From assembly GCA_965217565.1 (NCBI GenBank), contig CBDCIS010000004.1:186001-250000 (forward strand): 64,000 nucleotides of DNA, given 5' to 3'. A model generated the notes under the pieces. It ran no database searches. It saw nothing but the letters and a program-made list of their open reading frames with translations, and was not told the DNA's origin. This DNA is from CBDCIS01 sp965217565 (GTDB lineage: Bacteria > Chloroflexota > Dehalococcoidia > Lucifugimonadales > CATOSD01). Below, one piece after another: positions 54,181 through 63,081 of the stretch (position 1 is its first letter; each line of letters opens with the position of its first letter). The translations under genes and the position numbers were made by a program.

Positions 54181-55389
54181 ATGGACTTTGACATCAAGCC
54201 TGTTGCGCGAGAGGAGCTTGGCCAGTACGTCAAGGCCCTGCGCCGGGTGTTCGGCGACACCACAGGCGAGGAGAGCGTTAGCCTGGAGGCGTCCTTCCTG
54301 GACCGGGCGCAGTCGCGAAACCTCGCCGTATTCGACGATGGTAGAATTGTAGGCACTACCTCCTGCCACGCCTTCGAGATGACGGTTCCCGGCGGATGCC
54401 TGCCCCTCGCCGCCGTTGCCGAAGTAACTGTGCAGCCTACGCACCGCAGGCGGGGGCTGATGAGGCAGATGATGCGCCGGCAATTGGACGAGTCCCATGA
54501 GAGAGGTCAGCCGCTGGCCGCGCTGTGGCCCTCGGAGACCGCCATCTACGGCCGCTTCGGGTACGCGATGGCCGTATTCCAGGAAGACTGGGTTATCGAA
54601 CGGACTCACACTGCCTTCCAACACCCGCCGGAACAACGCGGAAGCATCAGGTTCGTTGAGCCGGACGAGGCGCCGCAAGCGTTCGCGGGCGCTTATGAGC
54701 AGGTTTGTTCAGCTAGGCCGGGGATGATAGCGCGCAACGCGATGCTGTGGGAGATCCTGCTCCTAGACCTGGAAGAGCATCGCCAAGGGGTGAGCGAACT
54801 CTACCACGCGATATACCAGGCAGACGGACGGCCAGACGGCTACGCGCTCTACCGTATCGACCGCACCAGCCATACGCTGGGAATCGAAGAGTTGCTCGCG
54901 GCGACGAACGAGGCCTACGCCGCGCTTTGGCAGTTCTGCTTTGGCATTGACCTGATCCACACGACGCGCGCTCCCAATCAGCCGCTGGACACCGCCCTGC
55001 CCTGGATGCTCGCGGACCCTCACGGGCTGCGCCGCACGACCGCCGACGAGCTTTGGCTCCGCATCGTGGACGCGCGAGCCGCGCTGTCCGGCAGACGCTA
55101 CGCCCAAGAGGGCCGGCTAACGCTGGATGTGTGGGACTCGTTCTGCCCGTGGAACGAAGGACGATTCGAGCTCGCCGGCGGCCCCGACGGCAGCGAATGC
55201 AACCCAACCAGCAAAGAGCCTGACCTCTCGCTTTCGATCGCCGATCTCGCCGCCGTTTACCTCGGCGGCGCGAGGTTCGGCACGCTTACGCGAGCGGGCC
55301 GCGTCCAGGAGCAGACGCCGGGAGCGGCGCGCCGCGCCGACGCGATGTTCGCGACGGAACTGCAGCCTTGGTGTATCGTGCACTTCTGA
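54181..55389 (+). CDS. Eis-like GNAT N-acetyltransferase
   Basis: The 402-residue protein resembles Eis-type acetyltransferases, which acetylate amines including aminoglycosides in mycobacteria. The first GNAT domain shows 'AVAEVTVQPTHRRRGLMRQM' (acetyl-CoA pyrophosphate loop, R-x-x-R-G-L) and 'ALWPSETAIYGRFGYAMAV'. A second GNAT-like domain follows, then an SCP2-like C-terminal domain ('DLSLSIADLAAVYLGG'). The chain ends in Phe ('WCIVHF'), whose carboxylate acts in catalysis in Eis. Length is usual. It starts 18 bases after the cyclodeaminase-family gene, likely one transcript. Confidence 0.9.
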   Translation: MDFDIKPVAREELGQYVKALRRVFGDTTGEESVSLEASFLDRAQSRNLAVFDDGRIVGTTSCHAFEMTVPGGCLPLAAVAEVTVQPTHRRRGLMRQMMRRQLDESHERGQPLAALWPSETAIYGRFGYAMAVFQEDWVIERTHTAFQHPPEQRGSIRFVEPDEAPQAFAGAYEQVCSARPGMIARNAMLWEILLLDLEEHRQGVSELYHAIYQADGRPDGYALYRIDRTSHTLGIEELLAATNEAYAALWQFCFGIDLIHTTRAPNQPLDTALPWMLADPHGLRRTTADELWLRIVDARAALSGRRYAQEGRLTLDVWDSFCPWNEGRFELAGGPDGSECNPTSKEPDLSLSIADLAAVYLGGARFGTLTRAGRVQEQTPGAARRADAMFATELQPWCIVHF

Positions 55390-55428
55390 GGGCTGTATGT
55401 GTTGGGTAGCGTTCGGCAGTAGCGCTTA

Positions 55429-55547
55429 TCATCAGAATCAGGATGATATAGATTATGAGATTTTCAGGACTGTCTGGCGTTAGCCGGATCATCCGCAAGT
55501 ACAATCCCGCTAGTCCGCTAAATCCCGAAAGTCCTGATTCTGACAAT
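55429..55547. repeat. Dispersed repeat family C, copy 2
   Basis: It starts 'catcagaatcaggatga' and ends 'gtcctgattctgacaat', giving terminal inverted repeats (cagaatcagga / tcctgattctg). The blocks 'gttagccggatcatccgcaa' and 'acaatcccgc' correspond to 'gcgagccaggtcatgtggca' and 'agaatcccgc' in copy 1 at 6556-6648. A TATAAT lies just beyond its right end (55552-55557) and may drive ppdK. Confidence 0.7.
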
Positions 55548-55640
55548 CGTGTATAATGGGCTGATTCGAGCCTGTTTTGGCATTGTCGAGGTTGGTGGCG
55601 AAGGGCTTGAAACGACTTTTGACGACGCAGGAGGCGCAGA

Positions 55641-58415
55641 GTGAGGCTAGCAGAAGATGAGCCTGAAGTCCTGCCAAGCGTAGGGGTTGGCGGCGACGCG
55701 GCCCACTCCGGCGAGCATGTCCGTTGGGTGCGCTCGTTCCAGGACTACGCCGGCGAGACGCGGGAGTTGCTGGGGGGCAAGGGATTCGGCCTCGCGGAGA
55801 TGACCTCGCTGGGTCTGCCGATTCCCCAGGGGTTCACCATCACGACAGACGCCTGCCGCGCCTACTTCAGTTTGGGCGAGAGGACGCCCGAAGACCTTTG
55901 GGAACAGGTAATGGAGTTGCTCAAAGAGCTGGAGGAGGCCAGGGGGCAGGTACTGGGAGACCCCTCCTCTCCCCTACTGGTTTCAGTGCGTTCGGGCGCG
56001 GCGGTCTCAATGCCGGGCATGATGGACACCGTTCTGAATCTGGGCATCAACCAGCGGGTGGCTGAGGGAATCGCCCAGCGCACCGGCAACAGGCAGTTTG
56101 CGCTAGACCTGTATCGCAGGTTCATTCAGATGTACGGAGAGGTCGTCATGGGCGTTGACGGCGGCAAGTTCGTTCAGATCATGGATGACCACCTGGACAA
56201 GGCAGGCGTTGACGACGTAGCGGAACTCGACTCGGACGCGCTGGACGCCGTCATCGCTGACTTCAAGAGGATTACCCGGGAGGCGACGGCCGAAGAGGCG
56301 CCCGAAGACCCGATCGTACAACTCAAGAATACGATCGTCGCGGTGTTCGATAGCTGGAACACGCCCAGGGCCACGGATTACCGCAACCACTACGGGATTT
56401 CGCACGACATGGGAACCGCCGTCAACGTTGTGGGGATGGTGTATGGCAATCTGAACGATAAGAGCGGTACAGGCGTTTGCTTCAGCCGCGACCCCGCAAC
56501 CGGGGAGAGGAAGCTCTTTGGGGAATACCTCGCCAATGCTCAAGGCGAGGACCTCGTGTCCGGCGCGGCCACTCCCAGTGACATCGCGCGGCTTTCCGAG
56601 GACATGCCCCGGGTTTACAGCCAGCTAGTCGATTCCGCGCAAACGCTGGAACGGCACTTCCGAGACGCCCAGGACATCGAGTTCACCGTGGAGGGCGGCG
56701 CGCTGTATCTCTTGCAGACTCGCTCCGCGCAGCGCAGCCCCAGGGCGGCGGTGAAGATGGCCGTGGACATGGCAAATGAGGGGCTGATTTCCAGGGAGCA
56801 GGCCATCATGCGCGTGAACCCCGACCAGGTCTATAACCTGTTGGTTCCGCGCCTGGACGAGACGGCGGAGGAGGACGCGCGGGCCTCTGGCAGGCTCGTC
56901 GCTACCGGACTTGGCGCATCGCCGGGCGGGGCGTCAGGCAGGCTGACATTCGACGCGGACGCCGCACAGCAGATGGGAAACGAGGGAGTCAGCGTGATAC
57001 TGGCGCGGCCGGAGACCAGCCCGGAGGACGTGCACGGCATGTTGGCCGCAGTGGGTATTCTCACCAGTCGTGGAGGCACGACCAGCCATGCAGCAGTGGT
57101 GGCGCGAGGGCTGGGCAAGCCGTGCATTACCGGCGCGGAGAGCCTTACGGTGAATCCCGACGAGGGCTACATCCTTAGCGGCGGAACGATAGTCAGAGAG
57201 GGCGAAGAGGTCAGCATCGATGGCGCTACCGGCGAGATTTTCACCGGGACGATAGCCACCATTCAACCTTCCATATCGTCTGAGAACGACATGGTGGAGC
57301 TTCTGAGCTGGGCTAACGACGCCAAGAGACTCGGTGTCTGGGCGAACGCGGACTACCCGCGAGACGTGGAGGCGGCGATGGAGTTCGGCGCGGAGGGCAT
57401 CGGCCTATGCCGCACTGAGCATATGTTCTTCGAACCGGAGCGTCTGGACGTTGTGCGCACGATGATTCTGGCGGCACATGACTGCGCGGAAGCTCCCAAC
57501 GGACAGTGCGACCAGGAGTTTCATTCCGCGCTCGTGGTTCTCGAACAGTACCAGACGGCGGACTTCGAAGGCATTTTTCGAGCCCTGGAGGGCCGGCCCG
57601 CCGTCATTCGTCTGCTCGACCCGCCGCTTCACGAGTTCCTGCCCAGTTTCGCCGAACTGCTCGAAGAGGTGGTCGAACTGCGGATCAGCGGGGGCTCCGA
57701 GGAGGCGCTGCTGGAGAAAGAGGCGTTGCTGTCGCACCTCGAAGACCTGCGAGAGGTCAACCCCATGCTTGGCCTGCGCGGTTGTCGATTGGGTCTCAAG
57801 TTCCCCGCCATCTACGAGATGCAGGCGCGGGCAATCGTGGCGGCGGCCTGCAACGTCGTGCGTGAGGGCGGCGCGGTTCACCCGGAGATCATGGTTCCCT
57901 TGGTGAGCCACGGCAACGAGATGAGACTGCTTCGCGAGAACCTCGAGAGGACGATTCAGGGCTATCTCGAAGAGACCGGGCACACGCTGAGCTACAAGAT
58001 TGGCACGATGATCGAGGTCCCCAGGGCGGCGCTTACGGCGGACGAGATAGCCCAGACGGCGCAGTTCTTCAGCTTCGGCACAAACGACCTGACGCAGACC
58101 ACCTACGGCTACAGCCGGGACGATGCCGAGGGCAAATTCCTGATGAAGTACCTGGAGCGGAATATCATCCCGGAAGACCCTTTCCAGGCGCTCGATAGAA
58201 GCGGTGTGGGCCAGCTTATCGAGATAGCAACACGGTTGGGTCGGGCGACGTACCCCGGGTTGACAATCGGCATATGCGGGGAGCACGGCGGGGACCCGTC
58301 CAGCATCGAGTTCTGTCACATGGCGGGACTCGATTACGTGAGCTGCTCTCCGTTCCGCGTGCCCGTAGCAAGACTTGCGGCCGCCCAAGCGGCGCTGAAC
58401 CACGCCAGCGAGTAA
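55641..58415 (+). CDS. ppdK: Pyruvate, phosphate dikinase
   Basis: The 924-residue enzyme interconverts pyruvate, ATP and phosphate with PEP, AMP and pyrophosphate. GTG 55641 has AGGAGG 6 bases upstream. The nucleotide domain reads 'LLGGKGFGLAEMTSLGLPIP' and 'SVRSGAAVSMPGMMDTVLNL', the swivelling phosphohistidine domain 'LTSRGGTTSHAAVVARGLG', and the PEP/pyruvate barrel 'GLCRTEHMFF', 'MIEVPRAAL', 'FFSFGTNDLTQTTYGYSRDD' and the catalytic Cys in 'IGICGEHGGDPSS'. An N-terminal tail of ~25 residues precedes the fold. In a cell with PPi-type PFK it would work in pyrophosphate-linked glycolysis. Confidence 0.97.
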   Translation: MRLAEDEPEVLPSVGVGGDAAHSGEHVRWVRSFQDYAGETRELLGGKGFGLAEMTSLGLPIPQGFTITTDACRAYFSLGERTPEDLWEQVMELLKELEEARGQVLGDPSSPLLVSVRSGAAVSMPGMMDTVLNLGINQRVAEGIAQRTGNRQFALDLYRRFIQMYGEVVMGVDGGKFVQIMDDHLDKAGVDDVAELDSDALDAVIADFKRITREATAEEAPEDPIVQLKNTIVAVFDSWNTPRATDYRNHYGISHDMGTAVNVVGMVYGNLNDKSGTGVCFSRDPATGERKLFGEYLANAQGEDLVSGAATPSDIARLSEDMPRVYSQLVDSAQTLERHFRDAQDIEFTVEGGALYLLQTRSAQRSPRAAVKMAVDMANEGLISREQAIMRVNPDQVYNLLVPRLDETAEEDARASGRLVATGLGASPGGASGRLTFDADAAQQMGNEGVSVILARPETSPEDVHGMLAAVGILTSRGGTTSHAAVVARGLGKPCITGAESLTVNPDEGYILSGGTIVREGEEVSIDGATGEIFTGTIATIQPSISSENDMVELLSWANDAKRLGVWANADYPRDVEAAMEFGAEGIGLCRTEHMFFEPERLDVVRTMILAAHDCAEAPNGQCDQEFHSALVVLEQYQTADFEGIFRALEGRPAVIRLLDPPLHEFLPSFAELLEEVVELRISGGSEEALLEKEALLSHLEDLREVNPMLGLRGCRLGLKFPAIYEMQARAIVAAACNVVREGGAVHPEIMVPLVSHGNEMRLLRENLERTIQGYLEETGHTLSYKIGTMIEVPRAALTADEIAQTAQFFSFGTNDLTQTTYGYSRDDAEGKFLMKYLERNIIPEDPFQALDRSGVGQLIEIATRLGRATYPGLTIGICGEHGGDPSSIEFCHMAGLDYVSCSPFRVPVARLAAAQAALNHASE

Positions 58416-58542
58416 GCTGGGGATGTAGCCCGAATTGCCAGATTCGGGACTGGGAATGCCAGCCAGCCAGCACCTCAAACCGCGTATAGCCGTGAGACAA
58501 TACCTGCTTATCCGTGAAAGCCAGTCAATGGGATAGGGACCC

Positions 58543-60792
58543 TTATTGCTTCGCCTCCGACAGCGCCTTGACTACGGCGGCGGGGTTCATAGGCAGGCTG
58601 TTCATCCTGACTCCCGTCGCGTCGTAGATTGCATTGGCTATGGCGGCAAGCGGCGGCACTATGCAGACCTCTCCTACACCCCTTACACCGAATGGGTGGA
58701 GCGGGTTCGCCACCTCCACGATTACGGTGTCTATCATGGGCAAGTCCAGGGACGTGGGCATCCGGTAGTCCAGGAAGCTGGAGTTGAGCATGTTGCCATC
58801 GTCGCCCATGTAGTACTCCTCGTTCAGCGCCCAGCCTATGCCCTGCACCACGCCTCCCTGAATCTGGCCTTCGACATAGCTGGGGTGCACGGCCTTGCCG
58901 GCGTCCTGAAGTGCGGTGTAGCGAAGAATGGTGACCTTGCCGGTCTCGGGATCGACCTCGAGGTCAACGACGTGTGTGGCGAAGGCGCTGCCCGCGCCGC
59001 GTGGGTCGAGATTTGCGCTGCCCACTACGGGGCCGCCAGTGTCGGGCAGCATCCCGGCCATATCCTTGAAGCTCATCCGAAGCTCAGGGTCGGACTTGTG
59101 CTGGAAGACGCCGTCCTCGAGTTCGATCTCGTCGGCGGAGGTCTCCCATAGCTTGGCGGCGCGCTCGGTCATCTGCCGCTTCACATCCATTGCGGCCTCG
59201 TAGCTTGCCCATCCGGTCTTGAAGGCGACACCGCTGCCGCCGGTGACCGAGGTGTAGCCGATGGAGTCGGTGTCGCCCACCTGTGGATTCACGTCCTCGA
59301 CCGGTATGCCGAGCACCTCGGCGAACTGCTGGGCGGAGGCCGGCCTGCTGCCGCCGATGTCCACCGACCCTATGGTGAGGTTCACGGTGCCGTTGTAGTT
59401 GACGTTCGCGGTGGCGCACGCGGCGCCGGCGCCGTTTATCCAGAACCCGGAGGCCACGCCGCGTCCACGGTAGGGGCCCTCCAGCTTGGAGGCGTAGTGG
59501 TCGTGGTCTTTGGCAGCCTGGGCGGTCTCGACGCAGCCAATCACGGGGTTGACGATGCCATTGGCGCGCCGAGTGCCCTCCCTGGCGCCGTTGTTGATGC
59601 GGAACTCGAGGGCGTCAATCGACAGCTTCTCGCATATCTCGTCAACGACGGTCTCGGCGGCGAAGGCCGCGCCGGGCGCACCGGGCGCGCGGTAGGCGGT
59701 CGTCTTGGGCTTGTTGTTAACGACGTCGTAGCCGTCGATGAGCACGTTTTCGACGTCGTAGGGCGAGAAGATGCACATCGAAGCCGCGCCTACCGGGGAG
59801 CCGGGGAACGCGCCCGCCTCGTACATCAGTGTAGCTTGGGCGGCGGTCAGGCGTCCGTCGTTGGTCGCCCCCATCTTCACCTTCATGTAGGACCCGGAGG
59901 TTGGGCCGGAGCCTTCGAGCACGTCGGCGCGGCTCATAGTAACCTTCACCGGCTGACCCGATTCGCGTGAGAGCGCCGCTGCGACCGGCTCGAGGTATAT
60001 GGTCGTCTTTCCGCCAAAGCCGCCGCCGATCTCCATTGGAACCACCCTGACGTCCGAGTAAGGTATGCCAAGGACCCCGGCAGTGCGGTCTCTTATGGCG
60101 AAGTGCCCCTGGGAACTGCACCAGATGGTGAGTTTGTTGTTCGACGACGTCCACCACGCGGTCGCGGTATGCGGCTCGATGTAGCCCTGGTGGACGGTCT
60201 TCGTGCGATACTCGCGTTCGATCACCACGTCGGCTTGCCGGAAGCCCTCTTCGATGTCGCCCTGCGTTAACTGGCTGTGGCTTGCCACGTTGCCCTTGTA
60301 CTTGTCGTGTAGCTGCGGCGCGTCGGGGAGCATCGCCGCTTCGACATCGATCGCTGCGGGAAGAACCTCGTAGCGAACGTCAATGAGAGCGAGGGCTTCT
60401 TCGGCCGCGTGGGCGCTCGTAGCCGCCACGGCGGCCACGGCGTGGCCCTTGTAGAGCGCCTTTTCGCCGGCGAGAATGTTGTTGCTAAGCTCCTTGCCGT
60501 TGGGCTTGGGCCCGGGTCCCATGGCGACCGGCTCGCTCGGCAGCTTGGGAAAATCGGCGGAGGTTATGACGGCCCTAACTTCAGGATGGGCCCGCGCTCG
60601 GCTCGTGTCGATTGAGACTACCCTAGCGTGGGCATGGGGGCTGCGAAGCACCTTGCCATGAAGCAGGCCGGGAAGGTTCAGGTCCGCGCCATACAGGGCC
60701 TTGCCGGTAACCTTGTCATAGCCGTCGTGGCGGATAGGACGCTTGCCCACCACTTTGAATTCTTTGTTGGAGAGAACGATGTTCGATGTCAT
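58543..60792 (-). CDS. Xanthine-dehydrogenase-family molybdopterin-binding subunit
   Basis: The 749-residue protein is the large catalytic subunit of a molybdenum hydroxylase. ATG 60792 is chosen for GGAGGT 9 bases upstream; the frame to 60888 adds unrelated residues. It begins 'VVGKRPIRHDGYDKVTGKAL', and shows 'VVPMEIGGGFGGKT', 'TAYRAPGAPGAAFAAETVVD', 'EGQIQGGVVQGIGWALNEEY', and 'FGVRGVGEVCIVPPLAAIAN' with the catalytic Glu. FAD and 2Fe-2S subunits normally lie next to such genes; none is visible here. Substrate type (purine, aldehyde, aromatic or CO) cannot be inferred; the active-site 'AYRAPGAPGA' loop lacks the Cys of CO dehydrogenases. Confidence 0.92.
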   Translation of the reverse strand: MTSNIVLSNKEFKVVGKRPIRHDGYDKVTGKALYGADLNLPGLLHGKVLRSPHAHARVVSIDTSRARAHPEVRAVITSADFPKLPSEPVAMGPGPKPNGKELSNNILAGEKALYKGHAVAAVAATSAHAAEEALALIDVRYEVLPAAIDVEAAMLPDAPQLHDKYKGNVASHSQLTQGDIEEGFRQADVVIEREYRTKTVHQGYIEPHTATAWWTSSNNKLTIWCSSQGHFAIRDRTAGVLGIPYSDVRVVPMEIGGGFGGKTTIYLEPVAAALSRESGQPVKVTMSRADVLEGSGPTSGSYMKVKMGATNDGRLTAAQATLMYEAGAFPGSPVGAASMCIFSPYDVENVLIDGYDVVNNKPKTTAYRAPGAPGAAFAAETVVDEICEKLSIDALEFRINNGAREGTRRANGIVNPVIGCVETAQAAKDHDHYASKLEGPYRGRGVASGFWINGAGAACATANVNYNGTVNLTIGSVDIGGSRPASAQQFAEVLGIPVEDVNPQVGDTDSIGYTSVTGGSGVAFKTGWASYEAAMDVKRQMTERAAKLWETSADEIELEDGVFQHKSDPELRMSFKDMAGMLPDTGGPVVGSANLDPRGAGSAFATHVVDLEVDPETGKVTILRYTALQDAGKAVHPSYVEGQIQGGVVQGIGWALNEEYYMGDDGNMLNSSFLDYRMPTSLDLPMIDTVIVEVANPLHPFGVRGVGEVCIVPPLAAIANAIYDATGVRMNSLPMNPAAVVKALSEAKQ

Positions 60793-60910
60793 AGCGGCGT
60801 GACCTCCGGTTGCTACGGTTGTTGCGGGCACATTGTACCACAACCCTACGCGATGCACCTTTAACGTTTGATGAAGGCAACTGTCCACGTTTGACGGGAG
60901 GCCTTGTCCA

Positions 60911-60950
60911 TCGTCCCCCTACCTCGACGAGAGGGGGTTAGGGGGTGGGT
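60911..60950. repeat. Dispersed repeat family D, copy 3 (inverted)
   Basis: 'cgacgagagggggttagggg' followed by 'gtgggt' is the reverse complement of the 'cacccccta' + 'accccctctcgtc' block at 13914-13985. With 'tccccctacctcg' just upstream it forms a hairpin (ccccct / aggggg). Otherwise 60793-61116 holds only the divergent upstream regions of the Mo-hydroxylase and NYN genes. Confidence 0.55.
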
Positions 60951-61116
60951 GCCCGCAGCTTGTGGCAAATCCCTCCACTTTCCCTGAACTCTGAACAGTT
61001 ACTGATTAACGCGGTCGCATTGGATGATCGGATGGCCTTCAATCCTTTTGCTGCGGGTGTGCTACACTTAATAATAAGGCTATTGCAAGATTTGCCAATC
61101 CAGAAGGAATCTTCAA

Positions 61117-61743
61117 ATGGACAAGGTTTTCATATACTGGGACAACTCCAACATCTTTCACGAAGCGCAGCGGCTTGCCATGGAGCATAACAGGGGTCCC
61201 GATGCGCGGTACCGCGTTCGCATAGAATTCGAGAACATGCTTCGCCTGGCTCATGCTGACCGCCCCGTAGAAAAGGCGATTGCCGCAGGCTCAGTACCGC
61301 CGGAGATGCGGCAACTGTGGAACCGTCTTGAGAATCAGGGGGTTGAGGTGCGCCTGTTCAACCGAGTGCGGGCTGATAGTGGGGAACAGCAGATGCCCGA
61401 CACTATCCTGCAGTTGCAGATGCTTCGTGACGCGCTCAAACACAATGGCGACCCCGGCATCGCAGTCCTGTTGACAGGTGACGGCGCTGGATACTCGGAG
61501 GGAGAAGGCTTTCACATCACGCTGGAACAGATGTTGGAAAAGGGCTGGCGTATAGAGATTCTCTCATGGGCACATTCATGCAACCATCGGATGCGCCTTT
61601 GGGCGGAGGAGAACGGGGCTTTTATCCGACTGGACGACTTCTACAACTCCGTTACTTTCCTCGAACCCTCCCGCGAAGGCTATCCTATGGCAGAATCGCG
61701 TGATGCCCAGCCGCTTGACTTGTCATTGCGCCCCACAGCCTGA
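61117..61743 (+). CDS. NYN-domain (PIN-like) putative nuclease
   Basis: The 208-residue protein has the start of a NYN domain, a PIN-like fold of metal-dependent RNases: 'VFIYWDNSNIFHEAQRLA' with the first acidic residue and conserved Asn. 'MPDTILQLQMLRDAL' supplies a second Asp and 'AVLLTGDGAGYSEGEGF' a third near the expected 'TGDGD' position, though the last Asp is Ala here. AAGGAA lies 8 bases before ATG 61117. No partner gene or antitoxin is seen. It may be an RNA-processing enzyme or a defence-type nuclease; only the fold is reasonably sure. Confidence 0.8.
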   Translation: MDKVFIYWDNSNIFHEAQRLAMEHNRGPDARYRVRIEFENMLRLAHADRPVEKAIAAGSVPPEMRQLWNRLENQGVEVRLFNRVRADSGEQQMPDTILQLQMLRDALKHNGDPGIAVLLTGDGAGYSEGEGFHITLEQMLEKGWRIEILSWAHSCNHRMRLWAEENGAFIRLDDFYNSVTFLEPSREGYPMAESRDAQPLDLSLRPTA

Positions 61744-61862
61744 GTGAGCGTCCGAATTTTTGGGAAGTCTCTCTTTTCGCTTGCGCGTCGTTGTGTTATA
61801 CTTCCCAAGTTTTCCAATAGGCGCAGCAATTCGATAGCATCGAGGGAAGTGTTCTGGCCGCT

Positions 61863-63071
61863 ATGATCGAACTGATTCAGGACGGAAGCGTTACGTCCGC
61901 GAGCGGGTTTCTCGCGGGGGGGACGTATGCCGGACTCAAGACGCAGGAAGACGGCGTGCTCGACTTGGCGATTCTCGTGTCGGAGCGGCAGGCCTCGCTG
62001 GCGGCGACCTTCTCCACCAACCGAATCCTCTCGCCGTCGGTGACCGTGAGCCGTGAGCGGGCGAAGCGTGGCTCAACCAGGGCGGTTGTGGCTAACAGCG
62101 GCTGCGCCAACTGTTGCGTAGGCGACCAGGGACGCACGGACGCCGAGGAGATGGCCGCGCTTGCGGCGAACCACGTTGGCGTTAGCGCGGAGGACATGCT
62201 GGTTGCCAGCACGGGCATGATCGGCGTGGAACTTCCGATGGCGTTGATTCGGCAGCACGTCGGCAACGTCGAGCTCAGCGCTGACGGCGGTCACGACTTC
62301 GCCCGTGCGATAATGACGACCGATTCCCATCCCAAGGACATGGCGATTAGCGTCGAGATCGACGGTCGCAAGGTCACGCTCGGCGGCGCGGCCAAGGGCG
62401 TTGGGATGATTCACCCCAACATGGCGACTATGCTATGCTTCATCGCCACCGACGCTCCCGTGGAACAGGGCTTCCTTCAGGCGGCGTTGAGCGAGGCCGT
62501 GGGGCTGTCGTTCAACATGATCGACGTTGACGGCGACCAGAGTACCAACGACACGGTGCTGGTTCTGGCCAACGGCGCGGCCGGCGGCCCGACCATAGAG
62601 CAAGGCTCCGGCTCCGCGCAGGTGTTCCAAGAGGCGCTCACGTACATCTGCACAGCACTGGCGAAGGAGTTGGCGCGAGACGGCGAAGGCGCACAGCGCC
62701 TGATAGAGGTGGCGGTGAGAGGAGCGAAGACCGAAAGTGACGCCCGCATCGCCGCGCGGGAGATAGCGTCCTCCTCGCTGGTTAAGGCCGCGGTGCACGG
62801 GCGCGACCCGAACTGGGGCCGCATTATGATGGCGGTTGGCAAGAGCGGCGTTGACTTGGACGAGTCGAACATAGACCTGTTCGTCAACGAGATTCACATA
62901 GTGCACCAAGGACTGGCTATCCCCTACTTCAAGGACGCGGTCATCAGCGCGATGAGCGGCTCCGAGGTGAAGTTTGGTGTCGGTTTGGGCGTCGGAGACG
63001 CTAGCGCGACCGCTTGGGGCTGCGACCTGACAGAAGAGTACGTAACCTTCAACTCGGCGTACAGCACGTAG
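61863..63071 (+). CDS. argJ: Glutamate N-acetyltransferase/amino-acid acetyltransferase ArgJ
   Basis: The 402-residue enzyme transfers acetyl from N-acetylornithine to glutamate, recycling acetyl groups in arginine synthesis. It is made as a precursor that cleaves itself before the Thr in 'MIHPNMATMLCFIATDA'. Other family blocks are 'NSGCANCCVGDQGRTDAEEM', 'STGMIGVELPM', 'TTDSHPKDMA', 'NMIDVDGDQSTNDTVL' and 'GRDPNWGRIMMAVGKSG'. The chain ends 'EEYVTFNSAYST', also typical. The argB start lies 10 bases downstream. A 9-bp inverted repeat (TTGGGAAGT / ACTTCCCAA, 61760-61808) spans the region upstream, possibly regulatory. Confidence 0.96.
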   Translation: MIELIQDGSVTSASGFLAGGTYAGLKTQEDGVLDLAILVSERQASLAATFSTNRILSPSVTVSRERAKRGSTRAVVANSGCANCCVGDQGRTDAEEMAALAANHVGVSAEDMLVASTGMIGVELPMALIRQHVGNVELSADGGHDFARAIMTTDSHPKDMAISVEIDGRKVTLGGAAKGVGMIHPNMATMLCFIATDAPVEQGFLQAALSEAVGLSFNMIDVDGDQSTNDTVLVLANGAAGGPTIEQGSGSAQVFQEALTYICTALAKELARDGEGAQRLIEVAVRGAKTESDARIAAREIASSSLVKAAVHGRDPNWGRIMMAVGKSGVDLDESNIDLFVNEIHIVHQGLAIPYFKDAVISAMSGSEVKFGVGLGVGDASATAWGCDLTEEYVTFNSAYST

Positions 63072-63081
63072 GCCGCACGCA

